Positions 6,012 through 7,213 of a stretch of DNA of 7,213 nucleotides are shown here, piece after piece. Under the pieces are notes generated by a model that saw nothing but the letters and a program-made list of their open reading frames with translations, made no database searches and had not been told where the DNA came from. The stretch comes from JAUWQU01 sp964605095 (GTDB taxonomy: Bacteria > Planctomycetota > Phycisphaerae > SM23-33). The position numbers and the translations under genes are program-made. The stretch lies in the NCBI GenBank assembly GCA_964605095.1, contig CAZSBS010000250.1:1-7213 (forward strand). The letters run 5' to 3'. Numbering within the stretch: the first letter of the stretch is position 1; every line of letters begins with the position of its first letter.

Positions 6012-6150
6012 TTCGCCGCCAGTCCTACGCGGCCAGGCCCGCCCGTGTCAAAACGAGCGCACAAGCCCAGCCAGGCCACACAATCAATATCGGACGCCGC
6101 TGCCGAACTCTCGACCGAAAACGACGGCCGAAGGCCTGACGCTCGCTGCC

Positions 6151-6185
6151 GCCCCAATCGCCGCCGCCCCTTGCCCCAATCGCCG
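6151..6185. repeat. Direct repeat GCCCCAATCGCCG, two copies
   Basis: GCCCCAATCGCCG occurs at 6151-6163 and again, identically, at 6173-6185, giving a 22-bp period (about two helical turns). It lies 65-100 bases upstream of the esterase start. Same-face spacing suits paired binding of a regulator, but it may simply be a local duplication. Confidence 0.6.
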
Positions 6186-6236
6186 GCGGCGCGTACGCTG
6201 TGCGGAATTGTTGATTGACATACGCCCTTTGGGGCC

Positions 6237-6242
6237 AGGAGA
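6237..6242 (+). promoter_or_regulatory. Ribosome binding site that fixes the esterase start at 6250
   Basis: AGGAGA at 6237-6242 lies seven bases before the ATG at 6250. The open frame extends back to a TTG at 6208, but that site has no purine-rich sequence in front of it. The ATG is therefore the preferred start. Confidence 0.75.
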
Positions 6243-6249
6243 CAACGCC

Positions 6250-7212
6250 ATGCCGCTTACGTTCGACCTGTCGCTCGAACAGTTGAAGACCTACCAGGGC
6301 ACCAACCCGCGCCCGGCCGACTTCGACGAATACTGGGACCGCGCCCTTGCCGAAATGCACGCAATCGATCCCGACGTCGAGCTTAGGCCGGCCGCGTTTT
6401 CCACACCGTTCGCCGAGTGCTTCGACATGTATTTCACCGGCGTCGGCGGGGCCAGGGTGTATGCCAAGCTGCTTCGGCCACGGGCGGCAGCCGAGCCGCA
6501 CCCGGCGGTTCTTCAGTTCCACGGCTACAGCGGCTCGGGCGGGGACTGGACGGACAAGCTGGCGTACGCGGCGATGGGCTTCACGGTGGCGGCGCTGGAC
6601 TGCCGCGGCCAGGGCGGGCGAAGCGAGGACGCCGGCGGCGTGAAGGGCAACACGCTGCACGGGCACATAATCCGCGGCCTGGACGACGGGCCGGACAAGC
6701 TGCTGTTTCGGCAGATATTCCTGGACACAGCCCAGCTTGCTCGGATCGTGATGGCGATGGACGACGTGGACGCCGCTCGCGTCGGCGCGATGGGCGGTAG
6801 CCAGGGCGGTGGGCTCACGCTTGCATGTGCGTCCCTGGAGCCCGGGATCGCCCGGGCCGCGCCGGTGTACCCGTTCCTGTCGGACTACAAGCGAGTCTGG
6901 AAGATCGACCAGGACACCGGCGCATACGCCGAGTTGAAGGACTACTTCCGCCGCTTCGACCCCAGGCACGAGCGCGAGGACGACGTCTGGACCCGCCTGG
7001 GGTACATCGACGTGCAGTACCTCGCCCCGCGGATAAAGGCCCACGTGATGCTGGCCGTGGGACTGCGAGACACCGTCTGCCCGCCCTCGACACAGTTCGC
7101 GGCCTACAACAGGATCACGTCGCCCAAGTCGACGGTGCTCTACCCTGACTTCGGCCACGAGAACCTCCCCGGCCACAGCGACACGACGTTCCAGTTCATG
7201 GCGGGATTGTAG
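6250..7212 (+). CDS. Acetyl xylan esterase / cephalosporin-C deacetylase-like protein (carbohydrate esterase family 7)
   Basis: This 320-residue alpha/beta-hydrolase matches the usual length of family CE7, whose members remove acetyl groups from xylo-oligosaccharides and also from cephalosporin C. The N-terminal lead (about 1-45: LSLEQLKTYQGTNPRP, then FDEYWDRAL) is typical of the family. The oxyanion strand carries HGYSGSGGDW (91-100) and the RGQGG signature is at 119-123. The nucleophile is S184 in GGSQGGG, the acid is D274 in GLRDTVCPP, and the His is H303 in FGHE, so the triad is complete. No signal peptide is seen, so it is probably cytoplasmic, acting on imported acetylated oligosaccharides. 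The stop TAG ends one base before the window edge, so downstream partners are not visible. It is divergent from the prenyltransferase. Family assignment is confident; the natural substrate is not determined. Confidence 0.93.
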   Translation: MPLTFDLSLEQLKTYQGTNPRPADFDEYWDRALAEMHAIDPDVELRPAAFSTPFAECFDMYFTGVGGARVYAKLLRPRAAAEPHPAVLQFHGYSGSGGDWTDKLAYAAMGFTVAALDCRGQGGRSEDAGGVKGNTLHGHIIRGLDDGPDKLLFRQIFLDTAQLARIVMAMDDVDAARVGAMGGSQGGGLTLACASLEPGIARAAPVYPFLSDYKRVWKIDQDTGAYAELKDYFRRFDPRHEREDDVWTRLGYIDVQYLAPRIKAHVMLAVGLRDTVCPPSTQFAAYNRITSPKSTVLYPDFGHENLPGHSDTTFQFMAGL

Positions 7213-7213
7213 G

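Larger units (their letters stand above)
6012..6249. other. Divergent intergenic region between prenyltransferase and esterase
   Basis: Both flanking genes are transcribed away from this 238-base stretch, so it must carry their promoters or leaders. TTGACA-like words occur on the minus strand at 6046-6051 and on the plus strand at 6215-6220. Neither has a good -10 partner at the right distance, so no promoter is called. The region also holds a 13-bp direct repeat and the esterase ribosome site. Confidence 0.6.

Noticed and set aside
6022..6051. TTGACA on the minus strand (6046-6051) with TAGGAC (6022-6027) as a prenyltransferase promoter
   Set aside because: The -10 match is only three of six and would leave a leader of just a few bases with no ribosome site, so it is too weak to call.
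6215..6243. Perfect TTGACA on the plus strand as a -35 element for the esterase
   Set aside because: The sequence 17 bases downstream (GGAGAC) is the ribosome site, not a -10 element, and transcription would begin at or after the start codon.
6208..6249. Upstream TTG start for the esterase at 6208
   Set aside because: No ribosome site precedes it, whereas the ATG at 6250 has AGGAGA seven bases upstream and gives the usual family length.
6025..7176. A 383-codon minus-strand open frame opposite the esterase
   Set aside because: The plus-strand esterase has the complete catalytic triad and a good ribosome site. The antisense translation shows no domain and no supported start.

Overview
The window is GC-rich (roughly 60-65 % by eye) and looks like a chromosomal segment of a planctomycete-type bacterium, probably Planctomycetota near Phycisphaerae. 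This assignment is inference from memory of family styles. The pointers are an excisionase-type helix-turn-helix fused in front of a receiver domain, a REC-coiled coil-GAF protein, a secreted protein with an 'IVYTKHYDLGGSHY' stretch, and an AT-rich intergenic repeat built on GGATTTA / CGAAA words. I see no rRNA, tRNA, CRISPR array, transposase or phage gene.

Layout from left to right. (1) 1-433, minus: the N-terminal 144 residues of a secreted protein whose gene runs off the left edge. (2) 434-650: a leader region with a three-copy 7-bp tandem repeat and an inverted repeat that spans the stop codon of the next gene. (3) 651-4622, minus: a compact three-gene signalling operon transcribed leftward as HTH-REC regulator (4622 to 4014), HDOD-GAF-histidine kinase (3963 to 1612), then REC-coiled coil-GAF protein (1649 to 651). 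The last two overlap by 38 nt, and the first two appear to start at TTG. (4) 4623-5003: a gene-free region holding a candidate promoter and dyad for the operon and a long imperfect hairpin repeat. (5) 5004-6011, minus: a UbiA-family membrane prenyltransferase most like decaprenyl-phosphate phosphoribosyltransferase. (6) 6012-6249: a divergent intergenic region with a 13-bp direct repeat. (7) 6250-7212, plus: a complete carbohydrate-esterase-family-7-like acetyl esterase.

The three-gene operon is the functional centre. The kinase has intact H, N, G1 and G2 motifs, so it should autophosphorylate. The HTH-REC protein is the obvious transcriptional output, and the REC-GAF protein is a second receiver with no visible DNA-binding or enzymatic output. 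The HDOD domain keeps an HD-type motif, which is not universal in HDOD domains. The flanking genes (prenyltransferase, esterase, secreted protein) show no clear functional tie to the operon, and no wholly unknown system is evident. The best leads are the domain architecture of the operon, the hairpin repeat and the dyad at the operon promoter.
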